DNA of 64,000 nt from Epilithonimonas zeae (GTDB lineage Bacteria; Bacteroidota; Bacteroidia; Flavobacteriales; Weeksellaceae): assembly GCF_900141765.1 (NCBI RefSeq), contig NZ_FSRK01000001.1, forward strand, positions 2,356,001-2,420,000. The letters run 5' to 3'. Numbering within the stretch: the stretch's first letter is position 1; the number at the start of each line of letters is the position of its first letter. Positions 40,488 through 49,617 of this stretch are shown here, piece by piece. Made by a program: the position numbers and the translations under genes. The notes under the pieces are model-generated. The model searched no databases and was not told the DNA's origin. It worked only from the letters and a program-made list of their open reading frames with translations.

Positions 40488-42101
40488 TTATTCCGAACTT
40501 TTATTCACTCTGAAAAAATCAACATCTACAAAACCTCCCAGATTTTTGGTAGCATAATTGAAAATCGCAAACTTTGAACCCATAAAAAATCTCCGGTAAT
40601 CGAAAATCATTTTGTAATCTTTTGCCATTTCGGTCCAGTTTTTTTGGTCAGTGCTGTAATAAAAATCGGCCAAATCTTTTCCGAGATTAAAATCGGCATC
40701 AATTTTAAAATAAACTTTGTCCGAGTTTAATGGGATTCTCTTTTTTTCATCTTTTTTAACACCTGTAACCGCCTTCGTCTTATTATCTAAACTGACTTCA
40801 TTGGTTGAAAAAACAATAAACTTCTTACCATTTTCCATTACCACAGACAAAATCCCGGAATCACCGTTGAACGCACTGAAACCTGCAACATCACCGTCTT
40901 TCATCCCCTTCACATCCAGAGCAACAATGCCACTGGATTTCGGACCTTCCATTCTTTGCGTTAGTGTATTGGGAGCAAGGTAGAGATTATCAACGACTCT
41001 ATTCGTTTTTAACCTTAAAAAGCCTTTCCTGTCGGATAAAGACCAAGCTGAATTGACAGGATTATGATTCCACTGCCACTGGATTTTCATTTTTTTGTCG
41101 GAGAATTCATCACTTTCTACCAAATGATTTTTTGGTTTAAATGGCGAAAGTGGAATTTCACCTGTCAACGGCACTTTTCCGTTGTCACCCAAAATGGGCA
41201 AGTCATTTTCCCATTTCACAGGGAGCAAAATAGGAACCCTTCCTACTCCATTTCTGTCTTGAAAAATCAGGGAATACCAATTTCCGTTTTTATCGTCAAT
41301 CAAAGCACCTTGTCCGGCGTAGGAAAATCCAAGAAAATTGTCTTCAAGAATGACTTTTTTCTCATAAGGTCCCGTTACTCTATCAGCTCTGTAAACTTCC
41401 TGACGACGTTTTCCGCCTCTCGGCCAGGAAATCATCATCATATAATATTTTCCGTCTTTTTTAATGATTTGGTTACCTTCCAAAAGTCCGGTTTCCGATT
41501 CATCTTTCTGAAAAACTTCCGTTCCATCCTGATTTCCGATAATGGTTTTAAAATCCGGACTCAGCTCAAAAACTTTGTTGGAAGTAAAAACGTAAACTCT
41601 ATCATCATCATCAAAAAGCAAAGATGCATCGTGAAAATGTCTGGTTCTCGTGATGAGCTTCCAATTGCCTTTTTCAGGATTGTCGGTAACATAAAAATAG
41701 GATTTGAAAGGCTCATCATTCGGGGAAAACAGAACGTAATATTTTCCTTTGTGATAACGAATGGACGACGCCCATTGCCCACGTCCGTAAACGCTTCCGT
41801 CTATCAAATCGTATTTTGAATTATCATTTAGTGTATCAAAAACATAGCTCGACATTTCCCAATGGACCAAATCTTTGGAATGCATTACCGGAGCGCCCGG
41901 CATCAGGTGCATAGTGGTGCTTATCAGGTAAAAATCGTCGCCATTTCTGGTGATTGACAAATCCGGTGCATCCGCCCAGATAATCGGGTTTCTGAATGCC
42001 GTTGTCTCCTGTTTTTTCACAGGATTTACCTGGGCTGAAAGAAGATTCAGCCCGATACATCCCAAAAAAGAAACTATATAAAATGGTTGATTAATTTTCA
42101 C
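40488..42101 (-). CDS. GH43 alpha-L-arabinofuranosidase (subfamily 12-like) with C-terminal beta-sandwich
   Basis: A 537-residue secreted enzyme (signal MKINQPFYIVSFLGCIGLNLLSAQ). The GH43 propeller (about 35-325) has WADAPDLSITRNGDDFYLIS, HDASLLFDDDDRVYVF and GLLEGNQIIKKDGKYYM with the Asp/Asp/Glu set. A beta-xylosidase C2-type sandwich follows (about 330-530). The pattern fits GH43_12 arabinofuranosidases that act on doubly substituted xylose in arabinoxylan; the subfamily is my estimate. It is separated from CE1 by the repeat-rich region. Confidence 0.88.
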   Translation of the reverse strand: MKINQPFYIVSFLGCIGLNLLSAQVNPVKKQETTAFRNPIIWADAPDLSITRNGDDFYLISTTMHLMPGAPVMHSKDLVHWEMSSYVFDTLNDNSKYDLIDGSVYGRGQWASSIRYHKGKYYVLFSPNDEPFKSYFYVTDNPEKGNWKLITRTRHFHDASLLFDDDDRVYVFTSNKVFELSPDFKTIIGNQDGTEVFQKDESETGLLEGNQIIKKDGKYYMMMISWPRGGKRRQEVYRADRVTGPYEKKVILEDNFLGFSYAGQGALIDDKNGNWYSLIFQDRNGVGRVPILLPVKWENDLPILGDNGKVPLTGEIPLSPFKPKNHLVESDEFSDKKMKIQWQWNHNPVNSAWSLSDRKGFLRLKTNRVVDNLYLAPNTLTQRMEGPKSSGIVALDVKGMKDGDVAGFSAFNGDSGILSVVMENGKKFIVFSTNEVSLDNKTKAVTGVKKDEKKRIPLNSDKVYFKIDADFNLGKDLADFYYSTDQKNWTEMAKDYKMIFDYRRFFMGSKFAIFNYATKNLGGFVDVDFFRVNKSSE

Positions 42102-42143
42102 GGTTTTGATATTTTGGTTTGGTTGATTTAATCAATCTTAAAA

Positions 42144-42187
42144 ACACTTCAACAAGCTCAGTGTGACATTGCTAATACTAACTGTTT
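42144..42187. repeat. Dispersed element with GCTCAG..CTAATACTAA, copy 3
   Basis: Contains AAGCTCAGTGTGACAT followed by GCTAATACTAACTGTTTA, matching copies at 10630-10694 and 12812-12880. Confidence 0.55.
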
Positions 42188-42229
42188 ATTTCAAATTGGC
42201 TTATCACATCAAAGCCTATATTATCTTAA

Positions 42230-42300
42230 GTTTTGGCTAAAGCCGATTGATTGTTTTTCTTTGAAAACGGGCTAAAGCCCGTTCCTATTGATATTATGTA
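42230..42300. repeat. Dispersed GGGCTAAAGCCC repeat, copy 1
   Basis: Holds GGCTAAAGCCGATTG and, about 40 nt on, the palindrome CGGGCTAAAGCCCGTTCCTAT. The same pair occurs at 44150-44212. The palindrome could form a strong RNA hairpin at the end of the GH43 gene at 42315. Confidence 0.65.
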
Positions 42301-42314
42301 CGATTATTTCAATG

Positions 42315-44033
42315 CTAATTTGGCACAATATCGTTTGACGAAGTACTGTACAATCCGATTAAGCTTCCTGTGAAACCGCCTGCAACATCTGTGGAAAGAA
42401 TATCGCCGGAAACCGGACCTCCCAAATTTTTAAAATTCTTGCCATCTGTTGCGTAATTAAAGCTGATGTTGTCTTTCTCTCCTGTAACCTGAAATTTAAT
42501 GGTTTTACCTAAAGAAATTTTCTCGCTGGCTACTAATGTTGACGCCCCTTTTTCGGTTCTTTCCAAAACAATGTAGAAATCTTTGTCTTTCTTCGTAATT
42601 CCGAAAACGTAATTGAATGTTTCGCTTTGGTAGAGCGTAATTCCAGCCAATTCTTTTTCAGATTTTGGTTTATAATCTAAGGTTACGGAAGTTTCGAAAT
42701 CTTCGTGCTGTAATCTGTGGAACAAAGATGAGATCGGAGCCAATGCTTTGATATTCGTTTCCATAGGATTCACTTTTACACCCGTTTTCGTAGTCGTAAT
42801 GAAGTTTTCACGCGGTCCGCGCATCGCAATCCAACGGAAATCGAGGTTTTTATCGGTCAGTTTATCATTATACGTGAAATTCCCGTTCGGAAAGAATCCG
42901 TTTTGTCCAGTTTGATTCTGAACACCTTGTGGCATTTTCAATTTCGGCTTCATTGGAACCAAGCCATTTTGAAACACAGGATAAGTTCCGCTCCAGTCAA
43001 CCGGAAGAATAAAGGTTTCTCTACCGTGATTTACACGTCCTTTTTCGTTGGGACGAATGGCTAAAAACACACCGTACCACTGTCCGTTACGGCCTTCTAC
43101 CAAATCGGCGTGACCCGCCCAATCCACTTTTTCCTTTCTGTCTCTAGGAAAATATCTCTGCGTCAAAATCGGGTTATTTTTAGCGGGAACGAATGGTCCT
43201 TTCGGAGAATCTGCCATAAAAATAACCTCGCTGTGGTTGCCTCCGGTTCCGCCTTCTGCGCACATCAGGTAATATTTTCCTTTGTATTTGTATAAATGCG
43301 GACCTTCAATCCAAATCGGTTTTTGAGAAAGGTCGACTCCACCGTTTACAATAATTCTGTCTGAACCTGCGATAACCTGATCTTTTTCCAAATCGTAATC
43401 CCACATTTTGATGACGCGGTGACCTTGATACTGTTCTGTTCCTTTTGGCGGTGCATCGTTATGAACGATGTATGCTTTGCCATCATCATCAAAGAAAATG
43501 GCAGGATCGATCCCGTCGAAATTCAGTTTTTGCACTTCACTCCAGCCTTTTGCCGGGTCTTTGGTTTTTACGACCATATTACCGACTCCGCCCGCGATTT
43601 GGGTGGTAATCATATAAAAAGTGTCGTTGTACTTGTTGTATTTGATGTCCGGTGCATAAATTCCCTGAGAAACGACACCTTTTTCTACTTTAAGTTGTGA
43701 AGGCCTGTCGAGAACGTGCCCAATCTGCTTCCAATTGACCAAATCTTTAGAGGTGAAAATCGGAACGCCCGGAAACATTGAGAAAGAAGAATTAACCAAG
43801 TAATAATCTTCTCCTTTTTTGGTGATACTTGGGTCAGGATAGCAGCCCTGGAGAATCGGAGAATAGAATTCGTCCGGTTTCAGAGGGTTGTCATTATATA
43901 TTTTATCGTTTCCTCTGTATTGAAAATCGGTAAAAATCTGTGCTTGCAAACTGGTTACAGAAAGTAGAGCCAGAGTAGCAAAAATGCTGGTTTTGTTTCT
44001 TAGGAAATTTGGATTCATTGTTATCTTTTTCAT
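42315..44033 (-). CDS. GH43 xylan beta-xylosidase (subfamily 1-like)
   Basis: A 572-residue secreted enzyme; an internal Met6 (44018) gives MNPNFLRNKTSIFATLALLS, an equally good start. The propeller has LQGCYPDPSITKKGEDYYLV (Asp), FDGIDPAIFFDDDGKAYI (Asp) and WIEGPHLYKYKGKYYLMCAEGG (Glu, the EGPH variant typical of GH43_1 beta-xylosidases). A C-terminal concanavalin-like domain (about 375-565) follows. It should release xylose from xylo-oligosaccharides together with GH3. Confidence 0.9.
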   Translation of the reverse strand: MKKITMNPNFLRNKTSIFATLALLSVTSLQAQIFTDFQYRGNDKIYNDNPLKPDEFYSPILQGCYPDPSITKKGEDYYLVNSSFSMFPGVPIFTSKDLVNWKQIGHVLDRPSQLKVEKGVVSQGIYAPDIKYNKYNDTFYMITTQIAGGVGNMVVKTKDPAKGWSEVQKLNFDGIDPAIFFDDDGKAYIVHNDAPPKGTEQYQGHRVIKMWDYDLEKDQVIAGSDRIIVNGGVDLSQKPIWIEGPHLYKYKGKYYLMCAEGGTGGNHSEVIFMADSPKGPFVPAKNNPILTQRYFPRDRKEKVDWAGHADLVEGRNGQWYGVFLAIRPNEKGRVNHGRETFILPVDWSGTYPVFQNGLVPMKPKLKMPQGVQNQTGQNGFFPNGNFTYNDKLTDKNLDFRWIAMRGPRENFITTTKTGVKVNPMETNIKALAPISSLFHRLQHEDFETSVTLDYKPKSEKELAGITLYQSETFNYVFGITKKDKDFYIVLERTEKGASTLVASEKISLGKTIKFQVTGEKDNISFNYATDGKNFKNLGGPVSGDILSTDVAGGFTGSLIGLYSTSSNDIVPN

Positions 44034-44089
44034 ATATAATTTTTAATTTTTTTTAATCGTTGAACATTTCGGGTTCGTTTTATTTATAT

Positions 44090-44212
44090 TGATAGGATTT
44101 TATCCTATTCTCGTTTAAATCGTCCCTTCGGGACTTTGATTATCATTTAAATTTTTGCTAAAGCCAATTGTTTGATCCATTTATTAAACGGGCTAAAGCC
44201 CGTTCCTATTAA
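44090..44212. repeat. Cluster of palindromic repeats between GH95 and GH43
   Basis: Three units lie in a row: ATAGGAT-TTT-ATCCTAT (near 44092-44110), GTCCCTTCGGGAC (near 44131-44143), and the GCTAAAGCC ... CGGGCTAAAGCCCGTTCCTAT block (44150-44212) matching 42230-42300. Each can form a short hairpin. They fill most of the 179-bp gap; no promoter was identified. Confidence 0.65.
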
Positions 44213-46678
44213 TCAATTTTTTATTTTCAGTTTGTATGTTTTTCCTGATTCTGTTGGGAAATCATACATCACAGATTCTTTTATTTCGACAAGGTTTAAT
44301 TTTGCTTCACTGGAAATTATTGGCTTTTTAATCTCAGGTGTTTCGAAAAAGTGATTCGGGTTTTTGCCTTCCGCTTTTTTGAGTTTTGTTTTTCCTGATA
44401 ATTCCATTTTGTTGGGAATTCTGACTCTGCAGTTTCCGCCTAAATTGGATTTTATGGTGATTTCCTTCGCTTTATTATTTTCCCAGACAATGCTGATTTC
44501 AAAATCGCCGTAGGTTTTCAGCCCGGAAATCTTTCCATTTTTCCATTCATCCGGAAGTGCGGGAAGAATGTCGATAAACCCGTTCTGAGTTTGCAAAAGC
44601 ATCTCGATAATTCCCGAGGTACAGCCAAAATTTCCGTCAATCTGGAACGGCGGATGCGCATCAAAAAGATTGGGATACGTTCCGCCTTTTTTGCCCCAAC
44701 CGTCTTTTTCTACCAAAGTTAATTGGTCTTTGATTAATTTGTTGGCGTGATTTCCGTCTAATAATTTCGCCCAAAGATTCACTTTCCAGCCCATACTCCA
44801 GCCTGTGGAAACGTCGCCACGATGCAGTAAAACCGTTTTGGAAGCGTCCAGCAATTCGGGCGTGGTGAAAGGATTGATTTGGTTGGACGGAAATAATCCG
44901 TAAAGATGCGAGACGTGTCTGTGATTATCTTTCGGATTGTCCCAGTCTTCTGCCCATTCCTGCAATTGACCATACCTTCCGATTTTCATCGGTGGTAATT
45001 TTGAAATAATATTGTTCCAAACCGGGATTTTATCTGAGTCTATATTAAGAATTTCGGCTGCATTCTTTGTCTTGGTAAAAAGGTCAAAGATCAGCTGATT
45101 ATCCATCGTATTTCCGCTTGCCAAAGCACTTCCCTGATGTCCGTTTGGAATATTCTCGGGAGACATTGACGGACTTACGACCAGCCAATGGTGCGTCGGT
45201 TCTTCTATCAGAAAATCTTCATAGAATTGAGCGGCAGATTTTAGAATCGGATAAATGGATTGAAGATAATTTTTATCTCCACTGTATAAATATTTTTCCC
45301 AAAGATGCTGGGAAAGCCAGGCACTGCCCAATGGCCACATTCCTGCGTTGGCAAAGTCTATGACTCCTGTGATTCTCCAGATATCCGTATTGTGATGTGC
45401 GACCCAACCACGGCTTTTGTACATCGTTTTTGCCGTTTCTTTTCCGGATTCGCTCAAGTCTTTGACCATCTGAATCAGCGGTTCGTGCATCTCGGAAAGG
45501 TTGGTTTTTTCCGCCGGCCAATAGTTCATTTCCGTGTTGATGTTGATGGTGTATTTGCTGTCCCAAGCGGGTTTGTTGGAATTATTCCAGATTCCCTGAA
45601 GGTTCGCCGGCTGACCACCAGGTTGTGAAGAGGAAATCAAAAGATAACGACCAAACTGGTAATATAAAGCCACAAGTTCAGGGTCGTAATTGGTTGCGAA
45701 ATTTTTAATCCGAACATCGATTGGATTTTTTGAAGCTTCGGAAGTTCCTAAATCCAAATCAACTCTTTTGAAATATTTTTGATAAAAAGCCAGATGGTTT
45801 TTCAGTAAAGTATTGAAACTTTTTTGTTCTGAGGCTTCGATGTATTTTTTACTTTTTAAAACTTCATCTGTGTTCAAAGTTTTGTAATCTGTAAAGTTGG
45901 TCGCAATGGAAATCAGAATCGTGACTTCATTGGCATTGCTTACTGAAATTTTGTTTTCTGAAACATCTGTTTTGCCACCTTTGTTGAGAATTTTTGCGAT
46001 GGCATTGAATTTAACCTGACCCTGAACGCCGTCTAAAGTTGAAGACAATCCGTCAATCTGCAATATGTTGGAATCAATGGCTCTGACGCTTTTATTAAGT
46101 TCGTTGTTGAAATTGGCGGAGAAACTCAGCGCATTTTTTTTGTCTGAACTTAGTTTAATCACAATTACATTATCCGGAATTGAAGCGAAAACTTCTCTTT
46201 TGAAATTGATTCCGTTGGCGGTAAAAGTCGTTGTTGTGATTGCTTTTTCTATGTCTAATTCTCTGTAATAATTTTTAACATCATTATTATTTTTAAAGTC
46301 AAGAATTAACTCACCAATATTCTGAAACGCTGAACCGTGAAGAGTCTTTGCTGTTAAACCTTTATCGGTTAGGATTTGCGCTCTTTTGTAATTGCCGTTG
46401 AATAAATAATATCTTATTGAATCTAAAACTTTCGGGCCATCCGGATTATCGTTTCGGGAAGGTCCGCCTGACCAAAAAGTAGCTTCGTTCAGCTGAAGTT
46501 TTTCCTGAGAAGGATCGCCAAAAACCATCGCTGCTAATCTTCCGTTTCCAACCGGTAACGCTTCCACCCACTGTTTGGCAGGTTTGTCATACCAAAGCTT
46601 ATATTTTCCTCCTTTTTGAGCAAAGGAAAATCCGCTAAGGAAAAGACAGAAGGTTAATATGGAAAATTTGAAGTTCAT
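44213..46678 (-). CDS. GH95 alpha-L-fucosidase / alpha-L-galactosidase
   Basis: An 821-residue secreted GH95 (signal MNFKFSILTFCLFLSGFSFAQ). The N-terminal beta domain opens with YDKPAKQWVEALPVGNGRL and NEATFWSGGPSRND. The barrel has GIWNNSNKPAWDSKYTININ followed by TEMNYWPAE (the Asn pair that activates water in GH95), VVSPSMSPEN and QIDGNFGCTSGI (the general-acid/Asp region). It lies 4 bp behind the uronate transporter. No fucose catabolic genes are nearby, so cleavage of alpha-L-galactose from cereal xylan side chains is as likely as defucosylation. Confidence 0.9.
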   Translation of the reverse strand: MNFKFSILTFCLFLSGFSFAQKGGKYKLWYDKPAKQWVEALPVGNGRLAAMVFGDPSQEKLQLNEATFWSGGPSRNDNPDGPKVLDSIRYYLFNGNYKRAQILTDKGLTAKTLHGSAFQNIGELILDFKNNNDVKNYYRELDIEKAITTTTFTANGINFKREVFASIPDNVIVIKLSSDKKNALSFSANFNNELNKSVRAIDSNILQIDGLSSTLDGVQGQVKFNAIAKILNKGGKTDVSENKISVSNANEVTILISIATNFTDYKTLNTDEVLKSKKYIEASEQKSFNTLLKNHLAFYQKYFKRVDLDLGTSEASKNPIDVRIKNFATNYDPELVALYYQFGRYLLISSSQPGGQPANLQGIWNNSNKPAWDSKYTININTEMNYWPAEKTNLSEMHEPLIQMVKDLSESGKETAKTMYKSRGWVAHHNTDIWRITGVIDFANAGMWPLGSAWLSQHLWEKYLYSGDKNYLQSIYPILKSAAQFYEDFLIEEPTHHWLVVSPSMSPENIPNGHQGSALASGNTMDNQLIFDLFTKTKNAAEILNIDSDKIPVWNNIISKLPPMKIGRYGQLQEWAEDWDNPKDNHRHVSHLYGLFPSNQINPFTTPELLDASKTVLLHRGDVSTGWSMGWKVNLWAKLLDGNHANKLIKDQLTLVEKDGWGKKGGTYPNLFDAHPPFQIDGNFGCTSGIIEMLLQTQNGFIDILPALPDEWKNGKISGLKTYGDFEISIVWENNKAKEITIKSNLGGNCRVRIPNKMELSGKTKLKKAEGKNPNHFFETPEIKKPIISSEAKLNLVEIKESVMYDFPTESGKTYKLKIKN

Positions 46679-46682
46679 TTTT

Positions 46683-47981
46683 TTAAATTTTCTTTTCTGA
46701 GACAGAATTTACGGTCGTATTTCTATTAATCAACCAAATAATTCCCCAAGCTGCAATGTAAGAAACACCAGCTATGAAAAATATGATATTGTAACCACCA
46801 TTGATATTTCCCGCTTTTTTGAATGTATCCAAAACAATCCCGATGAAAAGTGGGAAAAGAATTCCGGCTGCAGAACCGAGCATTCCGCCAAAACCGATGA
46901 CCGAACTCACATAATTATTGGGTAATTTGTCTCCGACTGTTGTCATCAGATTTGCTCCCCAACCTTGATGCGCAGCTGTTGCCAAAGCAATGATAATCGT
47001 AATCATCCACATATTGTCGACATATTTTGAAAACATTACCGGAACTACCATCAAGGCGAACAGTAACATTGTAAAACTTCTCGCTCTTCCGATCGCCCAG
47101 CCTTTTTTAATTAATAATGAAGACAGATAACCGCCACCAATACTTCCAATCGTGGTTCCGCTGTAAATAATGATTAGTGGAATGGAAGGTTTGGTCAAAT
47201 CCATTTTAAAAACGTCTGAAAAATACGCAGGCAGCCAGAACATAAAGAAATACCAAATCGGATCGGTAAGGATTTTTCCGATGGCAAAAGCCCAAGTTAC
47301 TTTATATTTTAATAATTCTGAAAGTGGAACTTTAGACGGTACTTCCGTTTGTCCAGCCTGATCGCTTTTGATGTATTGAAGTTCTTCTTGGCTAAGATTT
47401 TTAGTTTTTTCCGGAATATTGTAAAATCTCCACCACAAAACAATCCATAACAGACCCAATGCACCAATCCAGACAAAAGTTTGTCTCCAGCCGTAATGAC
47501 CTAAAATAAAAGGAACTAAGAGTGGCGCTAAAATAGCTCCAACCGTTGCACCTGAGTTAAAAATTCCCGTCGCCAAAGCTCGTTCTTTTTTCGGAAACCA
47601 TTCGGCGACAGATTTTATTGCTGCTGGGAAATTTCCTGCTTCACTAATTCCCAAAGTACTTCTTGCGATTAAAAAACCGACCGTACTTTTCACAAAACCG
47701 TGTCCGATAGATGCTAAACTCCAGACTATCAAAGAAACGGCATATCCGATTTTAGTTCCGACCCTGTCGATAAAACGTCCCATTGCGAGATATCCGATGG
47801 CATAAGTAGTCGTAAAAGCCATCACGATGTAGCTGTAATCCTTCTCGTCCCAGCTGAATTCTTTTTCAAGAACAGGTTTCAGCAAACCCATTACCTGACG
47901 GTCGAGATAATTGATCGTAGTAGCTAGAAAGACCATAGACAGCATAAACCATCTGATATTTCGGTTTTTAGGAGCCTGCAT
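46683..47981 (-). CDS. Hexuronate transporter, MFS anion:cation symporter (ExuT-like)
   Basis: A 432-residue inner-membrane protein with about 12 transmembrane helices. It resembles the ACS family: RWFMLSMVFLATTINYLDRQV at the start, here cut as FLATTINYLDRQ, then GRFIDRVGTKIGYA and RSTLGISEAGNFPAAIK. The gene shares its first base with the aldolase stop (TAATG). Position at the end of the glucuronate pathway genes supports D-glucuronate or methylglucuronate uptake. Confidence 0.88.
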   Translation of the reverse strand: MQAPKNRNIRWFMLSMVFLATTINYLDRQVMGLLKPVLEKEFSWDEKDYSYIVMAFTTTYAIGYLAMGRFIDRVGTKIGYAVSLIVWSLASIGHGFVKSTVGFLIARSTLGISEAGNFPAAIKSVAEWFPKKERALATGIFNSGATVGAILAPLLVPFILGHYGWRQTFVWIGALGLLWIVLWWRFYNIPEKTKNLSQEELQYIKSDQAGQTEVPSKVPLSELLKYKVTWAFAIGKILTDPIWYFFMFWLPAYFSDVFKMDLTKPSIPLIIIYSGTTIGSIGGGYLSSLLIKKGWAIGRARSFTMLLFALMVVPVMFSKYVDNMWMITIIIALATAAHQGWGANLMTTVGDKLPNNYVSSVIGFGGMLGSAAGILFPLFIGIVLDTFKKAGNINGGYNIIFFIAGVSYIAAWGIIWLINRNTTVNSVSEKKI

Positions 47982-48616
47982 TAGTTTTCATTAAGTTGTT
48001 GTAATAAATTTTTTACTTTTTCGGTAAGTTTCTCTTCGTTTAAATCCGATTTCACCAAAGAACTTCCCAATCCAACGGCTATTGCACCGCCTTTGAACCA
48101 TTCGTTGATATCCTCAACATCGGCATTCACGCCACCTGTTGGCATAAAATTCATTCCCGGAAAAACGGGCTGGATGGATTTGATATAATTTTTACCCAAA
48201 GCATCTGCGGGGAAAATCTTTACCAATCGAAGTCCGTTTTGAAAAGCCAGATTAACATCAGAAGGCGTAAAACATCCTGGAATTAAATTGATATTTTTTG
48301 AGACTGAATGTTTTACAAGTTCTTCACTGATGACAGGTGTAATGATGAAATCTGCTTTTGCATTGGCATAATCATCCATTTCCTTTATATTTTTCACAGT
48401 TCCGATTCCTAATAAAAGTTCCGGAAATTCGGTAGTGGAAATATCTTTCAGTTTTGTAAAGTTTTCCAAAGCTTGAATACCTCGATTCGTGTATTCTATC
48501 ACACGGATTCCTGCTTCGTACAAGGCTTTTACGGTATTTTTTGAAAACTCAAACGATTCGTTGTAGAACAACGGAACGATTTTCTGGTCTTTTATTTTTT
48601 GTATGATTGGATTCAT
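47981..48616 (-). CDS. 2-keto-3-deoxy-6-phosphogluconate aldolase (KDPG/KHG aldolase)
   Basis: A 211-residue class I aldolase that splits KDPG to pyruvate and glyceraldehyde 3-phosphate. Family marks are the catalytic Glu region GIRVIEYTNRG, LLGIGTVKN, IPGCFTPSD and the Schiff-base Lys in RLVKIFPADALG, and FMPTGGVN. It overlaps the KDG kinase stop by 4 bp (ATGA) and the transporter by 1 bp, so translation is likely coupled across all three. Confidence 0.93.
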   Translation of the reverse strand: MNPIIQKIKDQKIVPLFYNESFEFSKNTVKALYEAGIRVIEYTNRGIQALENFTKLKDISTTEFPELLLGIGTVKNIKEMDDYANAKADFIITPVISEELVKHSVSKNINLIPGCFTPSDVNLAFQNGLRLVKIFPADALGKNYIKSIQPVFPGMNFMPTGGVNADVEDINEWFKGGAIAVGLGSSLVKSDLNEEKLTEKVKNLLQQLNEN

Positions 48617-49614
48617 AGTTTTTCGATATTTATAGATTTATCGATGGTGTCACCTTTTACAAATAGTTTACTGAAGGCCACTTTTGTTGCATCTTCCAAA
48701 ATCTGCTGTGAAGAATTTCCTTTGATTTTTCCGTGAATTAATGCTGCCATAAATGAATCGCCACTTCCTACTCTTTCCAAAATCTTATCAGAATAATATT
48801 GCTCAGAAACTAAAAGTTGGTTAGTGAACAAAGTCGCATAATAATTCACTTTTTTGCCTTTTGTAAATCTAAAAGTGTTGGCAATCAATTCTACATTCGG
48901 ATATTGTTTCTGAATTTCTAACGCTGATTTTTCGGCTTGCTTTAAAAGATTTTCATCATCAAAATTTTCGTTCAGTTCATATTCAATCGGGATTTCAAGA
49001 AACTGCTGAATCGACCAGATATTTCCCATCAACACATTCACGAAAGGCATCATTTTTCTGACTAATTCTGATGGATTTCTTCCTTGCCATAGCGCTGCGC
49101 GGTAATTTAAATCCAAAGAAACCGTGATATTTCTCTTTGCAGCTTCACTCATTAAATCGATACATTTCTGGTAAGCATTTTCGCTTAAAGCTGGTGTGAT
49201 TGTACTGATGTGAAGCCATTTAACCTCAGAAAAAATTTCATCAAAACTAAATTCAGAAAAATCTGACTGTGTAAAAACCGATGGAGAACGGTCATAAACA
49301 ACCGAAGCATTCTGCATATCGCCATCCGATGAAAGATAAAAAGTTCCGATTCTGCCATTGCTTTTCTCTGCTAAAACTTCAATTCCTTTATTTTGAAGCT
49401 GAATTTCCAATTGATTTCCGACAAAATTTTCCGGTAAAGCTGAAAGTAATTTAACAGGGTTCTGCCATTGAGCAAGTGCGGAAGCCACGTTATATTCTGC
49501 GCCGCCAAGGAAGATTTTCATAGCCTGTTCATTCAGCCAGTTTCCTTCGGAATCCGGTGCAAAATGAAGAAGCAATTCTCCGAAACACAATATTTTATTA
49601 GAGCTGGAATTCAT
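48613..49614 (-). CDS. kdgK: 2-keto-3-deoxygluconate kinase (PfkB family)
   Basis: A 333-residue PfkB/ribokinase-family protein. The N terminus has the sugar-binding start CFGELLLHFAP and GGAEYNVASALAQW; the C-terminal signature ERVGSGDSFMAALIHGK contains the catalytic Asp of the GxGD motif. It phosphorylates KDG to KDPG ahead of the adjoining aldolase. Spacing is 3 bp from uxaC and a 4-bp overlap with the aldolase. Another keto-sugar substrate is possible but context strongly favours KDG. Confidence 0.9.
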   Translation of the reverse strand: MNSSSNKILCFGELLLHFAPDSEGNWLNEQAMKIFLGGAEYNVASALAQWQNPVKLLSALPENFVGNQLEIQLQNKGIEVLAEKSNGRIGTFYLSSDGDMQNASVVYDRSPSVFTQSDFSEFSFDEIFSEVKWLHISTITPALSENAYQKCIDLMSEAAKRNITVSLDLNYRAALWQGRNPSELVRKMMPFVNVLMGNIWSIQQFLEIPIEYELNENFDDENLLKQAEKSALEIQKQYPNVELIANTFRFTKGKKVNYYATLFTNQLLVSEQYYSDKILERVGSGDSFMAALIHGKIKGNSSQQILEDATKVAFSKLFVKGDTIDKSINIEKL

Positions 49615-49617
49615 TTT

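Noticed and set aside
41064-41819. A plus-strand open frame of 251 codons opposite the GH43_12-like gene
   Set aside because: It is fully antisense to a clearly coding gene, has no family features, and reflects the codon bias of the other strand.
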